DNA from: Bacillota bacterium
Lineage (GTDB): Bacteria; Bacillota; Clostridia; Lachnospirales; Lachnospiraceae
DNA: 64,000 nt
Direction of reading: 5' to 3'
NCBI GenBank assembly: GCA_023391695.1
Contig: JAEWAK010000012.1
Span: forward strand, 372,001-436,000
Notes under the pieces: model-generated
What the model was told of the DNA's origin: nothing
What the model saw: only the letters and a program-made list of their open reading frames with translations
The model's database searches: none
Part shown: positions 53,051 through 60,860 of the stretch, one piece after another
Numbering within the stretch: the first letter of the stretch is position 1
Layout: the number at the start of each line of letters is the position of its first letter
Program-made: the position numbers and the translations under genes

Positions 53051-53087
53051 TTTGTGAACAATTCTATAAAAATGAACTGTTCACAAA
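53051..53087. promoter_or_regulatory. Inverted repeat upstream of the ABC operon
   Basis: TTTGTGAACA (53051-53060) and TGTTCACAAA (53078-53087) are exact inverse copies, 17 bases apart. A further TTTTCACAA half-site follows at 53089. Probably a regulator site for the ABC operon that starts 65 bases on. The rest of 53088-53348 shows nothing recognised. Confidence 0.5.
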
Positions 53088-53348
53088 CTTTTCACAATTT
53101 TGCCAATTAAATTATAAAACAACTGTCCCATAAAATCAATGAAAGGAATACTTCTCCATTTGTTATGTGATGAATATGCTGTATACATAAACCTCCTGAT
53201 TCCAATTAATTTTCTTAAGTTTATTTTGTTTTGGTTCACTGTAATTTTAATAACACAAGTTACAGGGTCTACCAGATTTGCAATTGTTATTTTTACTTAT
53301 GTAAGACTGCGGTAATCTTTTTTCTGGTTTTTCATGCATACATTAATA

Positions 53349-53450
53349 TTATCTTCTGCGCTTATTACTCCTATTATCGATAAAGGTAAGCATTGCCAAA
53401 AGTATCATGCCGAATTGAAGCATTAAGAATAAAGAGTCATACGTAACCAT
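53349..53450 (-). CDS. Holin-like toxin peptide (type I toxin family)
   Basis: A 33-residue peptide: MVTYDSLFLMLQFGMILLAM, then LTFIDNRSNKRRR. The hydrophobic span after MVTYDSL and a basic tail match the putative holin-like toxin family (TxpA/BsrG-like type I toxins, where an antisense RNA blocks expression). A GGGTGGTG ribosome site lies upstream. It follows the 47-residue gene by 42 bases on the same strand. The antisense RNA itself was not located. Confidence rests on the strong N-terminal pattern. Confidence 0.7.
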   Translation of the reverse strand: MVTYDSLFLMLQFGMILLAMLTFIDNRSNKRRR

Positions 53451-53492
53451 TGCATCACCACCCTTCAGGGGGTTTTTAAGTCCGGTCAGACC

Positions 53493-53636
53493 CTAAAAGG
53501 TTCCTAATGCTTGTACCTCAATCCGAAAAGCCATTCCTTCTTTCAATGATTTACAAACCGTACCAATTGGTAAACCGATCTTTTGATAAGCCCTCTTTGC
53601 TACTGCCATCCATACCTTTTCCTGAACATTTTTCAT
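53493..53636 (-). CDS. Small hypothetical protein (47 aa) of the toxin module
   Basis: Starts MKNVQEKVWMAVAKRAYQKI and contains GLPIGTVCKSLKEGM. Amphipathic helix at the N-terminus, one Cys. Very strong ribosome site AAAAGGAGG before ATG 53636. Promoter (53806-53779) and two operator-like palindromes lie 65-170 bases upstream. No family recognised. Co-transcribed with the toxin-like gene, by position. Confidence 0.6.
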   Translation of the reverse strand: MKNVQEKVWMAVAKRAYQKIGLPIGTVCKSLKEGMAFRIEVQALGTF

Positions 53637-53701
53637 AGTAAAATCCTCCTTTTAAAAAGTTAAACGGTTAATAGTTACTGTAACAAATTGCTTATAGCAC
53701 T

Positions 53702-53717
53702 GTGACTGTTCAGTCAC
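53702..53717. promoter_or_regulatory. Operator-like palindrome, site 1
   Basis: GTGACTGTTCAGTCAC, perfect, identical in core to the palindrome at 16375-16396. It lies 66 bases upstream of the 47-residue gene. Confidence 0.55.
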
Positions 53718-53750
53718 TGTGTACTAACGGTTTTTAAGCTCTTTTCACGG

Positions 53751-53766
53751 GCGACTGAATAGTTAC
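53751..53766. promoter_or_regulatory. Operator-like palindrome, site 2
   Basis: GCGACTGAATAGTTAC matches GTGACTGAACAGTCAC at 13 of 16 positions, and lies just downstream of the -10 box, where a repressor would block RNA polymerase. Confidence 0.45.
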
Positions 53767-53778
53767 CTTACACTATAC

Positions 53779-53806
53779 ATTATATACCATGCCCTAATAT
53801 TTACAA
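53779..53806 (-). promoter_or_regulatory. Promoter of the small toxin module
   Basis: Minus strand TTGTAA (53806-53801), 16-base spacer, TATAAT (53784-53779). Confidence 0.55.
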
Positions 53807-53866
53807 TAGTACTTGCATATTCTACATGTTTTTTGTCTATTGTACATAAGAAAGAGCCAGATTTGT

Positions 53867-53890
53867 CAGAGTCTGGCAGGCCAGACTCTG
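53867..53890 (-). terminator. Terminator of the amidase gene
   Basis: CAGAGTCTGG and CCAGACTCTG with a 4-base loop, 86 bases past the amidase stop. The minus-strand T-run (TCTTTCTT) is only moderate. Confidence 0.6.
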
Positions 53891-53976
53891 GTCACGTGCT
53901 GTCACTTCAGCGGCAGTTTTCCACCGGAGCATCATTCGCATTCTGCCGGTCGGGCTATTTTAAACGTTTTTTTGAG

Positions 53977-56691
53977 TTATCTTCCAGTCGGATAGCTTTC
54001 AAACACCTGGCATATGGTATCATAAATGGTTTTTGCTGCCTCTTCCTGGAATTCCTGATCGTTTAATAAAGCTAATTCCGTCGGGTTTGACATAAACCCT
54101 AATTCAATAAGTACTGCAGGTACCGTATTTTCCCTGGTAACGATCAGGGATTTATCTTTTACGCCTCGATTGACTGTGCCCAGATTAACGGTAAGGGATT
54201 CCAAAAACATCTCCCCCAGTTTTTTACTGGTCAGACCGCTTTCATTGGGTGAATTATTGGAACCGGTATAATATACTTCTGTGCCTGTCGGCGCCGTGGT
54301 GGTATGTGAATTCATGTGCAGGCTCACGTATATATCTGCTCCAACGCGTTCAGCCTGTTCTGCCCTGTCATAGTTTTCCGTAGTTGAATTCGTATATCTT
54401 ACTTCATCCCCATATCTGGTATAATATACCTTAATTTCCGAATCAGGGGCGTTAAAATACTCTTGTGCCAGATTATATAATATAGTAAGGTTTAAATCTT
54501 TTTCCATGATTTTAACACCATTTAACGTACGGGTCGCACCTGCGGCGTTTCCTCCGTGCCCAGGGTCTAAAAGTACGATATTCCGGTATATTTCCCTGGG
54601 GTCCCCCAGGGTGACATCTACACTGCTCCCTGTTTCAGCCAGACGGAAGCCCTGTAATTTTGAAGTCTCAATTATGATTTCCGTACTGTCATTTACATAA
54701 GATACGGATACGTCCTTTACTACCTCCGATGCGGAAGTAACCGGATTAGCGGCATAAAATTCCGTATGGTCGCCGGGAAGCAGGATCGCAATCTGGTTTT
54801 GATAATAACGGTATCTGTCTTCCGTCGTGATATCGGAATAAAAAACTCCTTCCGGCAGCTTAAACTGCAATGCGGTTTGTGAATTTTCCGGCGTATTTTC
54901 CCCTGTACCTGCTGCATCCTGTCCAAAAAGGATGGTATAGCTGTTTTCCGCCTGTTCAACCCGGTAGCTGATCCCCGGTGCCTTTTCTATGGTAATGCTT
55001 GCGGTATAGTCATCGTCATTGGCAACGGTTACCGCTTTTATGGCCTCCAGTGAGCCGGCCGTAATTTGATTCCCCACACCACTAACCGTAAATGGAAACT
55101 GTAAAATCAGGGAGTCACCGCTCTCCGTTAATGTAACCGACATTTCTTCCATTGCCGTTACGTTAAAAAACTCTTCCCCATTCTTTCTTCCGGCAGTTAC
55201 CTCATTAATATAATTGGGATAAAGGGTGATTGTCAGTGTACATTGATCTTCCGATAAAGTAACCTGATATTTTGTTTTTGCTTCGGATAAATACATATGG
55301 ACCTCACCGGAATTATCCAATGCGTTAAAATCCGTATTGAGTTCTCCGGCGAGAACCCCTCCCAAGTTATAGGATGCCGTATCTATATAGGAATTATTTA
55401 TATGGAGTTTCAGTATGTTGCCTTCCGTCTCTATGGTGGTTTTACTGATGGGAGATCCGGCATTAACGGTATATACCTCTTTCCCGCTGTCCGTATCGAA
55501 CACCCGGGTTAAATTTATGGATTCTATATCGGCAGTCGCTTCCCTGTCCTCCGATACTTCGGCTGTATTTATTACCTGCCCGGCCTCCGTATAGCTTTCT
55601 GAGTGTTCCGGTGAAATTCCCCATTGAAATAAAGTTGCATCCGGCAAGGGTGTATTGCCTGTTCCCGTCTGATTCCCGGTTCCGTTTTCTCCGGCAGCTT
55701 TTTTTGTGGTAATCTGTGAGGTTTTCGTTTCGTTATTCCAGCTATAACCATAACCCAGGTTTGTCGCCACAAAGCTGCCGGGAACCATTACAGAGGATTC
55801 TTTACTGCTTCGGTTTGTCACTAACAAAGGAACCGTATCCATTACCTCCTCGGCACCGTTTACATATGCTGTCTTGCTTCCTATCGTAAGCTTTATAACG
55901 GTATCCCCTTTGGTAAGAGTTACTTCTCCGGAATTTTTATCATAGGAATATCCTGCTTTTACAGAGGATTTTGCAAATACTTTCCAGGCAGGAAGCAATG
56001 CCGTATCATCCGCTATAATAACCGGTATGGAGCTTAAAGTTACTGCACTTTTATCAATAGTTACCCTGCCCTGGGTACCGGTATAAGTAATATCCTTATT
56101 ATTGTAATTCAGGCGCAGGGTCTCCGTAATGGCAGCCGTTGAAGTTTTGCTGTTCCACTCATAGGAATATCCAAAAGTTTCCGCTACAAACCTTGCAGGA
56201 ACCAGAATCTTTGACACCTTTTGCTCCTTGTATTTCATCTTGACGGGTGCCAGTGAAACCGTCGCTTTTTTCCCGTTTACAAGTACGGTTTTGCTGCCAA
56301 GAGTCATAACCATAACCGTATCCCCTTTGGTAAGGGTAAGTTTACCTGCCTTTTCCTCATAAATATATTTCATTTGTATTCCTGAATTTACAAACACATC
56401 CCGAAAAGACGCCAGTGAATAACCGTTTATTATAATCCCAGGTGTATTTTTTGACGGGATTTTCTTCCCGTTATAGGTGTATATTACCTGCTGTCCGGTA
56501 TATGCAACCTCCTGTTTTGTCTGGTAATTATATAAAGCAAGCCCGACGGCTGCATCGGCACTGGTTAACGATAAAAAAAACACGCTGAAGATAATTGCCA
56601 GAATATATGGTAATCTGCTCCGACAGAGCTTTCTTTTTTTGTAAATTCGTTCATTATACGGTTCGTTGATTTCTATAACGTTTTTTCTCAA
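53977..56691 (-). CDS. N-acetylmuramoyl-L-alanine amidase with stalk domains
   Basis: A 904-residue exported protein. An N-terminal membrane segment or signal (about 28-47) follows a charged cytosolic stretch, then two copper-amine-oxidase-N-like stalk domains (about 55-185 and 195-330), a Thr/Gly/Asn linker, an AMIN-like beta region (about 380-690) and a C-terminal amidase_3 domain (about 700-904). Zinc ligands are visible in LDPGHGG, EKDLNL and SLHMNS, and the catalytic Glu in LIELGFMSNP. Cleaves stem peptides from peptidoglycan. Start is TTG 56691, with AGGAGG 10 bases upstream. Monocistronic. Confidence 0.88.
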   Translation of the reverse strand: MRKNVIEINEPYNERIYKKRKLCRSRLPYILAIIFSVFFLSLTSADAAVGLALYNYQTKQEVAYTGQQVIYTYNGKKIPSKNTPGIIINGYSLASFRDVFVNSGIQMKYIYEEKAGKLTLTKGDTVMVMTLGSKTVLVNGKKATVSLAPVKMKYKEQKVSKILVPARFVAETFGYSYEWNSKTSTAAITETLRLNYNNKDITYTGTQGRVTIDKSAVTLSSIPVIIADDTALLPAWKVFAKSSVKAGYSYDKNSGEVTLTKGDTVIKLTIGSKTAYVNGAEEVMDTVPLLVTNRSSKESSVMVPGSFVATNLGYGYSWNNETKTSQITTKKAAGENGTGNQTGTGNTPLPDATLFQWGISPEHSESYTEAGQVINTAEVSEDREATADIESINLTRVFDTDSGKEVYTVNAGSPISKTTIETEGNILKLHINNSYIDTASYNLGGVLAGELNTDFNALDNSGEVHMYLSEAKTKYQVTLSEDQCTLTITLYPNYINEVTAGRKNGEEFFNVTAMEEMSVTLTESGDSLILQFPFTVSGVGNQITAGSLEAIKAVTVANDDDYTASITIEKAPGISYRVEQAENSYTILFGQDAAGTGENTPENSQTALQFKLPEGVFYSDITTEDRYRYYQNQIAILLPGDHTEFYAANPVTSASEVVKDVSVSYVNDSTEIIIETSKLQGFRLAETGSSVDVTLGDPREIYRNIVLLDPGHGGNAAGATRTLNGVKIMEKDLNLTILYNLAQEYFNAPDSEIKVYYTRYGDEVRYTNSTTENYDRAEQAERVGADIYVSLHMNSHTTTAPTGTEVYYTGSNNSPNESGLTSKKLGEMFLESLTVNLGTVNRGVKDKSLIVTRENTVPAVLIELGFMSNPTELALLNDQEFQEEAAKTIYDTICQVFESYPTGR

Positions 56692-56788
56692 GATTAGAAT
56701 CCTCCTCGGGTATGTACTGGTTTTACTTTAATGACATATTTTGTTATAAGTGTGTCAAAATTTTATCATTTTTCTTAAATTTTCCACT

Positions 56789-56952
56789 AAGGATATATCT
56801 GAAAACTGCTTGTACCGGACTGAATGTTCCTCTTTACGGGAAGCAGGGAACGGTTTTGAGGGTGCAGCGGGGCTGCATTCCCCGAAATCATAACGCAGCA
56901 TACCGCAAAGCGGGGCGTTCAGAACGGTGCAATGAGTTTTCACGCGTGTGTA
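56789..56952. repeat. Dispersed hairpin repeat A, copy 4
   Basis: AGGATATATCTGAAAACTGC at the left and the complement of GCAATGAGTTTTCACGCGTG at the right. Inside are CTTGTACCGGACTGAATG, CAGCGGGGCTGCATTCCC and CCGCAAAGCGGGGCGTTC, the last two close to copy 2. It lies about 100 bases upstream of the amidase start. The rest of 56692-57123 holds nothing else I recognise. Confidence 0.8.
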
Positions 56953-57123
56953 CCTTCCGCCGATCGGGCTTTTTTGCGGATAGGACATAATTTCCCGTGG
57001 CACAAAAAAACTGCGCTGTTTTAACTATACAGAAAGATAATGAATTCCATATGAAATCATACTTTTTTCTCTTTCTTTACAGTTAACCAGCACAGTATTA
57101 TCGAAACAGCAAATAAACATACC

Positions 57124-57879
57124 TTAACCGATTACATCACCCATCTGATAGAGCCCCGGTACTTTCCCCGCTAAAAATTTCGCCGCATGGATAGCACCTT
57201 TCGCAAATACTGCCCGTGAATAGGCAGTATGTTTGATTTCTATTATTTCATCAATGCCGGCAAATATAACCTCATGTTCACCGACTATGGTTCCGCCCCT
57301 GACCGCAGAAATTCCGATCTCCTTTTTCTCCCGTTTTATCCGTTCCTTTGAGCGGTCAAATTTATAAGCGTATTCATTCTTTAATACCTGATTCATAACC
57401 TCCGCAAGTGCCAGGGCCGTCCCGGAAGGTGCATCCACTTTTTGATTATGGTGTTTTTCCACGATTTCTATGTCAAAATCCGCTGCTGTCAGCACCTGGG
57501 CTGCCGTCTGCAATAACTTCATTACCGTATTAATCCCGACCGACATATTGGCCGATCTGAGAATAGCTATGTGTTGGGATGCCTTCTGAACCACATTAAT
57601 GTCTTCCTCCGACAGACCGGTTGTACAAAGTACAACGGGTATCTGGTTATTTCCTGCAAATTTCAGCATTTCACCCAGCCCTTTCGGAGAAGAAAAATCT
57701 ATAATGACATCAGCTATTACATTACAGGCTGCAAAAGTCGTGAACACGGGATAACCGTTATCCGCCGTCTCCTTTAAATCTATTCCGGCCACTATAGCTG
57801 CCTGTCCATCGTTCTTTATCAGCTTTGTAATCTCCTGACCCATTTTTCCGTTGCAGCCACGTAAAATTATTCTTGTCAT
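57124..57879 (-). CDS. dapB: 4-hydroxy-tetrahydrodipicolinate reductase
   Basis: A 251-residue enzyme. N-terminal nucleotide-binding loop GCNGKMGQEI, catalytic region EIVEKHHNQKVDAPSGTAL and C-terminal AVRGGTIVGEHEV. Second step of the diaminopimelate/lysine pathway after DapA. 141 bases downstream of dapA, same strand, so both are controlled by the lysine riboswitch. Confidence 0.97.
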   Translation of the reverse strand: MTRIILRGCNGKMGQEITKLIKNDGQAAIVAGIDLKETADNGYPVFTTFAACNVIADVIIDFSSPKGLGEMLKFAGNNQIPVVLCTTGLSEEDINVVQKASQHIAILRSANMSVGINTVMKLLQTAAQVLTAADFDIEIVEKHHNQKVDAPSGTALALAEVMNQVLKNEYAYKFDRSKERIKREKKEIGISAVRGGTIVGEHEVIFAGIDEIIEIKHTAYSRAVFAKGAIHAAKFLAGKVPGLYQMGDVIG

Positions 57880-58020
57880 TTTATCCTCTATTCCTGCGCT
57901 TATTTTTGCGCATATAAGGTTTGTATATTGTTATTGCCGTTATAAGCTGTCCATTTTACCACTGGTATACGGTTACCGGTACACGCTTATCAACTTTGCC
58001 TTTTCTCTATTATATCAGAT

Positions 58021-58911
58021 TTAAATTAAATTTAAACCACTTTCCTTCATGGCTTTCATTAATTTTTCCACATTCTCAGGTTCCAGATCCGTAAGAGGCC
58101 TTCTTAAACCTCCTACTTCAAAGCCCATAAGATTTAATGCCTTTTTTACCGGTATCGGATTTACTTCACTGAATAAAGCATCAATTAAAGGCAGATATTC
58201 CAGCTGCTGTTTACAGCTTAACCTGACATTCCCCTCCAGATAATTTGCCACGATATCATGGGTTTCCCTGGGTACTATATTCGATAATACGGAAATAACA
58301 CCAATCCCCCCTAAGGAAAGTAACGGTACGATCTGGTCATCGTTGCCGGAGTATAAATCAATATCTCCCTGGGTAAGATGCATCAGGCTTGCAACCTGTG
58401 CTATATTTCCACTGGCTTCCTTAATTCCTACGATGTTATCCACATCTTTTACCAGTCCGGCTACCGTTTTGGGGAGTAAATTACAGCCCGTCCTGCCGGG
58501 TACATTATAAAGGATAACCGGAATGTCCACTTCCTTTGCAATATCAGTAAAATGCTCCGTTAACCCTCTTTGCGTCGCTTTATTATAGTAAGGCGTGACC
58601 AGTAAGAGTCCGTCCGCACCGTATTTTTCCGCTTCCCTTGACAGATAAATTGCCGTGTCCGTGCTGTTGGAGCCCGTTCCTGCTATAACCGGAATCCTTT
58701 TATTTACCTTATCCACCGTATACCGGATACATTCCAGATGTTCTTCATGGGTCAGTGTGGATGCTTCACCGGTGGTTCCGCAGATTACTACACTGTCTGT
58801 TCCGTGTTCAATCTGGTAATCCAGTAATTCACCCAGTTTATCATAATTAACTTCCATGTTTTCTTTAAATGGTGTTACAATTGCAACGCCAGCTCCCGTA
58901 AATATTGCCAT
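58021..58911 (-). CDS. dapA: 4-hydroxy-tetrahydrodipicolinate synthase
   Basis: A 296-residue TIM-barrel aldolase. GTTGEAST at 45-52, Tyr135 in LYNVPGRT, and the Schiff-base Lys164 in VGIKEASG. Condenses pyruvate with aspartate semialdehyde, the committed step to diaminopimelate and, in spores, dipicolinate. First gene after the L-box leader; ATG 58911 with CAGGAGGTGC upstream. Confidence 0.97.
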   Translation of the reverse strand: MAIFTGAGVAIVTPFKENMEVNYDKLGELLDYQIEHGTDSVVICGTTGEASTLTHEEHLECIRYTVDKVNKRIPVIAGTGSNSTDTAIYLSREAEKYGADGLLLVTPYYNKATQRGLTEHFTDIAKEVDIPVILYNVPGRTGCNLLPKTVAGLVKDVDNIVGIKEASGNIAQVASLMHLTQGDIDLYSGNDDQIVPLLSLGGIGVISVLSNIVPRETHDIVANYLEGNVRLSCKQQLEYLPLIDALFSEVNPIPVKKALNLMGFEVGGLRRPLTDLEPENVEKLMKAMKESGLNLI

Positions 58912-59052
58912 AACAGCACCTCCTGATTTTTTTAAGAAAGAGTTTCACAAGCACCCCGCGCCGGTACAAACGCTTTCTGCAAACCTGCATCTGGCACCGA
59001 TGTAATTCCCGCCGCAGGTTTTTTATTTTATAGGATTTAATATCTTATAAAA

Positions 59053-59317
59053 TAAAAAAAGTCGACTAAGAGTCGACACTAAAGAATTCTTCTGTAACGC
59101 CAGGTTCTTCAACGCAATAAAGCAGTGTTTTAAATTTCAGGCTATACATTCTTTAGGCAGCACTCCATCAATAAAATGATGACAGTCATATGGTTATTTA
59201 CCATATGCCCAACCAAGGCATTGCAGTTTCGCCTTAATTTCGGCATCTTTTCCTTTCCATTGCATTCGCTTATGTCTGCCATATCCTGCTATGTACTCTT
59301 AAAAAATGCGCCTCTAC
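59053..59317 (-). ncRNA. Lysine riboswitch (L-box) with terminator
   Basis: The aptamer at about 59317-59149 shows GTAGAGGCGC, GGAAAGGAAAAGATGCCGAA, ACTGTCATC and GGAGTGCTGCC, the conserved L-box elements. The terminator hairpin GTCGACT/AGTCGAC with seven T is at 59077-59053. Lysine binding would favour the terminator and lower dapAB expression. Confidence 0.93.
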
Positions 59318-59368
59318 CATAAATCATCTATTCAATTGTTTTAAGCTTCTACCTTAATTCTTTTAAAC

Positions 59369-59397
59369 ATATTAGCATTAACGTTATTGGTTGTCAA
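59369..59397 (-). promoter_or_regulatory. Promoter of the dapAB leader
   Basis: TTGACA (59397-59392), 17-base spacer, TAATAT (59374-59369) on the minus strand, about 50 bases before the aptamer. Confidence 0.85.
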
Positions 59398-59523
59398 TGT
59401 TTTTTTAATGGGAAACGGGCGGTTTTGGAAAAAACGGACACTTTCGGAAAACGGACGTTTTGCGGGGGAGAGTCAAAACGGATATTCGCAATACGCTATG
59501 CTACTTACTTGTAAGGTTAAATA

Positions 59524-59571
59524 AAATCCGGGAATTCATGGCAGTAAATATGCCATGAACTCCCGGATTTT
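59524..59571 (-). terminator. Terminator of the SSB-like gene
   Basis: AAATCCGGGA...TTCATGGCA pairs with TGCCATGAA...TCCCGGATTT, a long stable hairpin, 66 bases past the SSB-like stop, followed by TTTTATTT. Confidence 0.85.
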
Positions 59572-59636
59572 CTATAGTAAACTGGCAAAGCGTCCGTCAA
59601 AAATTCCTTCAAAATGCTCATTAAACAGCCAAAAAA

Positions 59637-60269
59637 TCAATACTCTTCCAGATATTCCAGCTTGCTGACTGAAACTTCATAAGCCACACGTCTTTCATAG
59701 TCCGTTTCGCCGACTTTCTTCTGGTATTCCCTGCTCTGTATTCTCCCCCAAACCTGTATGTGCCCGCCTACGGTAAAATTCTCTGCAAATCTGGCATTTC
59801 TGCCCCAGCAGATACAGGGTATGTAATCAGATTTTCCGTAAGGACGGTTTACCGCCAGTAAAATATCTGCAATCTCTCTGCCTAATGGAGTCTTACGATA
59901 TATCGGTTGCTTACAAACATAACCATCTAAAAAGATATAATTAGGCCTCACGCCATCCAGGTCTTCTTCACAAACTTTAATTTCTCTGGCAAATACGGAC
60001 AAAACTAAGCGGTTTTTGTTATCTTCGTGCCGGTTGTAAGAACGGAACTGTCCGTTTACCTCAATATACTTACCTTTTAAATCTGCTTTCACATCGATGA
60101 GCCTTTCTGATACCATAATTGGAATAATATCATAGGAATTACTTAACCGGCTTACGGACACATCCAGAACGTAAAAGCCTTCCCCGAATACATCGTGACT
60201 GAAAACAAAATCAGTCATTACCTCGCCTGCAATACTTACTTGATTATTATCAAATACTTTATCTGTCAT
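59637..60269 (-). CDS. Double OB-fold single-stranded DNA-binding-like protein
   Basis: A 210-residue protein with two SSB-like OB folds: about residues 8-95 (VSIAGEVMTDFVFSHDVFG; YIEVNGQFRSYNR) and 108-210 (FLDGYVCKQPIYRKTPLGREIADILLAVNR; ICWGRNARFAENF; HIQVWGRIQSREY). The second is the more typical. It lacks the acidic SSB tail, so it is not the main SSB. Start ATG 60269, with GGGAG 9 bases upstream; the ATG at 60326 has no ribosome site. Orphan gene. Such proteins are found across Lachnospiraceae. Confidence 0.75.
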   Translation of the reverse strand: MTDKVFDNNQVSIAGEVMTDFVFSHDVFGEGFYVLDVSVSRLSNSYDIIPIMVSERLIDVKADLKGKYIEVNGQFRSYNRHEDNKNRLVLSVFAREIKVCEEDLDGVRPNYIFLDGYVCKQPIYRKTPLGREIADILLAVNRPYGKSDYIPCICWGRNARFAENFTVGGHIQVWGRIQSREYQKKVGETDYERRVAYEVSVSKLEYLEEY

Positions 60270-60488
60270 ATCGTATGACTCCCTTCTCTTTAATCCTGCT
60301 CTGTACAATACACATTGGTTACCCAATTTAATTGCCTGAAATTCAAGATAATTATTTCTCCATTATTATATGTATGCTCGTTTTCATTGTTTTAGAACCA
60401 AAATTTCAAAAAATTTCCTAATAAATATTTTAATAATTATATTACCGACAGCAAAACGCTGAAAATAAGGACTTATAAAGGAAAAGCC

Positions 60489-60579
60489 TTGTAAAATTTC
60501 TGTTATATGATACAATATTCAAGTTAGATTGTTATTATTTTACCCAAAATCAAGTTTAGCTGTTGTAATATGTTATAAT
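60489..60579 (+). promoter_or_regulatory. Two candidate typA promoters
   Basis: TTGTAA (60489-60494), 16-base spacer, TACAAT (60511-60516); and an extended -10 TGTTATAAT at 60571-60579 without a good -35. Either would give a leader of about 270-340 bases before typA. Nothing was recognised between 60270 and 60488. Confidence 0.4.
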
Positions 60580-60711
60580 CTATTGCACTGCAGAACTTAT
60601 TATGACAGAAAAATACGATATTTTATTCAAACGGCTGCCGGGTAAGAAACCTGCTTTCGTCAAAAGGCTTTTGCTTTCAGAAAGCTGTTAAAACGGCGGT
60701 TAGATTTTTAT

Positions 60712-60811
60712 GGTATAATGTCGACAGACATTATACCGCGCCGAACGTAGTGAGTGCGCATTAACGGTACGTAGTACCGCATACCATGAGAGCTTGCAAA
60801 CATGGTATAAT
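60712..60811 (+). promoter_or_regulatory. Palindrome-rich leader of typA
   Basis: GGTATAATGTC and GACATTATACC pair perfectly (60712-60737). ATACCATG and CATGGTAT pair at 60781-60808. GGTAC/GTACC lies between. ATGGTATAAT occurs at both 60710 and 60802, so the arms can pair in alternative ways. It lies 50-150 bases before the typA ATG. Confidence 0.5.
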
Positions 60812-60860
60812 TTATATTTTTACGTATCAGCAGGATACCATATAAGGAAGGAAGTACTAT

